Source of the DNA: Gemmiger_A avium
GTDB taxonomy: Bacteria; Bacillota; Clostridia; Oscillospirales; Ruminococcaceae
Assembly (NCBI GenBank): GCA_019114585.1
Contig: DXFE01000024.1
Span: 1 to 6,858, forward strand
Direction of reading: 5' to 3'
DNA length: 6,858 nucleotides
Within the stretch, counting starts at the first letter, position 1. The number at the start of each line of letters is the position of its first letter. This document shows, piece after piece, positions 6,805 through 6,858 of the stretch. The notes under the pieces were generated by a model. The model made no database searches and was not told the DNA's origin. It saw only the letters and a program-made list of their open reading frames with translations. Made by a program: the position numbers and the translations under genes.

Positions 6805-6820
6805 TCAGGTGCACAATATT

Positions 6821-6849
6821 ATTATATCGCGATAAAATATTTTATCTTG
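6821..6849 (-). promoter_or_regulatory. Predicted sigma-A type promoter of the surface-protein gene
   Basis: On the minus strand a perfect -10 TATAAT occupies 6826-6821. With a 17-bp spacer the -35 would be CAAGAT (6849-6844), a poor match to TTGACA. The predicted transcript would start near 6814 and leave a leader of about 48 nt. A good -10 with a weak -35 and an overlapping palindrome fits a regulated promoter. Confidence 0.6.
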
Positions 6850-6855
6850 ATATAA
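6822..6855. promoter_or_regulatory. 34-bp interrupted palindrome, candidate double operator
   Basis: The sequence is TTATATC-gc-GATAAAATATTTTATC-tt-GATATAA, symmetric about 6838/6839 except for the two paired positions gc/tt. It can also be read as two TATCnnGATA boxes, TATCGCGATA (6825-6834, itself a perfect palindrome) and TATCTTGATA (6843-6852), 18 bp apart. It covers most of the -10 and the -35 region of the surface-protein promoter. The layout suits two dimers of a winged-helix repressor; the regulator is not in the window. Confidence 0.6.
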
Positions 6856-6858
6856 CCA

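Noticed and set aside
6767..6814. In-frame ATG at 6814 as the start of the surface protein
   Set aside because: It falls at about the predicted transcript start, has no leader, and would bury the signal peptide behind 16 residues. The ATG at 6766 has GAGG 6 nt upstream.
6218..6835. A 205-residue open frame on the + strand near the right edge
   Set aside because: It lies opposite the N-terminal part of the surface-protein gene and runs through its promoter. No domain, ribosome site or promoter supports it.
6848..6853. TTGATA on the + strand as the -35 box of a divergent gene
   Set aside because: The window ends 5 nt later, so no -10 or gene can be seen. The string is also part of the palindrome and would occur there anyway.

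Overview
The window reads as a piece of chromosome from a GC-rich anaerobic gut Firmicute, most likely Oscillospiraceae/Ruminococcaceae (the Faecalibacterium/Gemmiger/Subdoligranulum group). The grounds are strong Shine-Dalgarno sites, a Gram-positive style lipoprotein, a large secreted protein ending in a membrane anchor, and strict avoidance of A-ending codons such as TTA, CTA and TCA. This placement is an inference from style, not from a marker gene.

Left part (1-1953, + strand): a tightly packed operon running permease, ATPase, lipoprotein. The permease is FtsX/MacB-like and cut by the left window edge. The ATPase (900-1580) is a complete LolD/MacB-type nucleotide-binding protein. The lipoprotein (1567-1953) is small, beta-rich and not recognised. 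Each downstream gene overlaps the one before it by exactly 14 nt and has its own Shine-Dalgarno site inside the preceding gene. The three products probably form one membrane assembly, with the ATPase driving the permease and the lipoprotein tethered on the outer face. The cargo is unknown. The operon promoter lies outside the window.

Middle (1954-2023): a short convergent junction with one long GC-rich hairpin that probably terminates transcription from both sides.

Right part (2024-6766, - strand): one very large gene for a secreted, membrane-anchored surface protein of 1580 residues. In order it has a signal peptide, an acidic linker, a long unrecognised beta-rich region, an Ig-like (BIG2-type) segment, a right-handed parallel beta-helix with a cysteine/asparagine ladder, two diverged copies of one module split by a Pro/Thr/Gly/Ser linker, an acidic Ser/Pro-rich stalk, and a C-terminal membrane helix with an Arg-rich tail. 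No catalytic site can be assigned; adhesion or glycan interaction is the plausible role.

Right edge (6767-6858): the promoter and leader of the surface-protein gene. An AT-rich island here contrasts with the rest of the window. It carries a 34-bp interrupted palindrome built from two TATCnnGATA boxes that overlaps the -10 element, which suggests control by a dimeric repressor. The leader also has a short GC-rich hairpin. No RNA genes, CRISPR arrays, insertion sequences or phage genes were seen.
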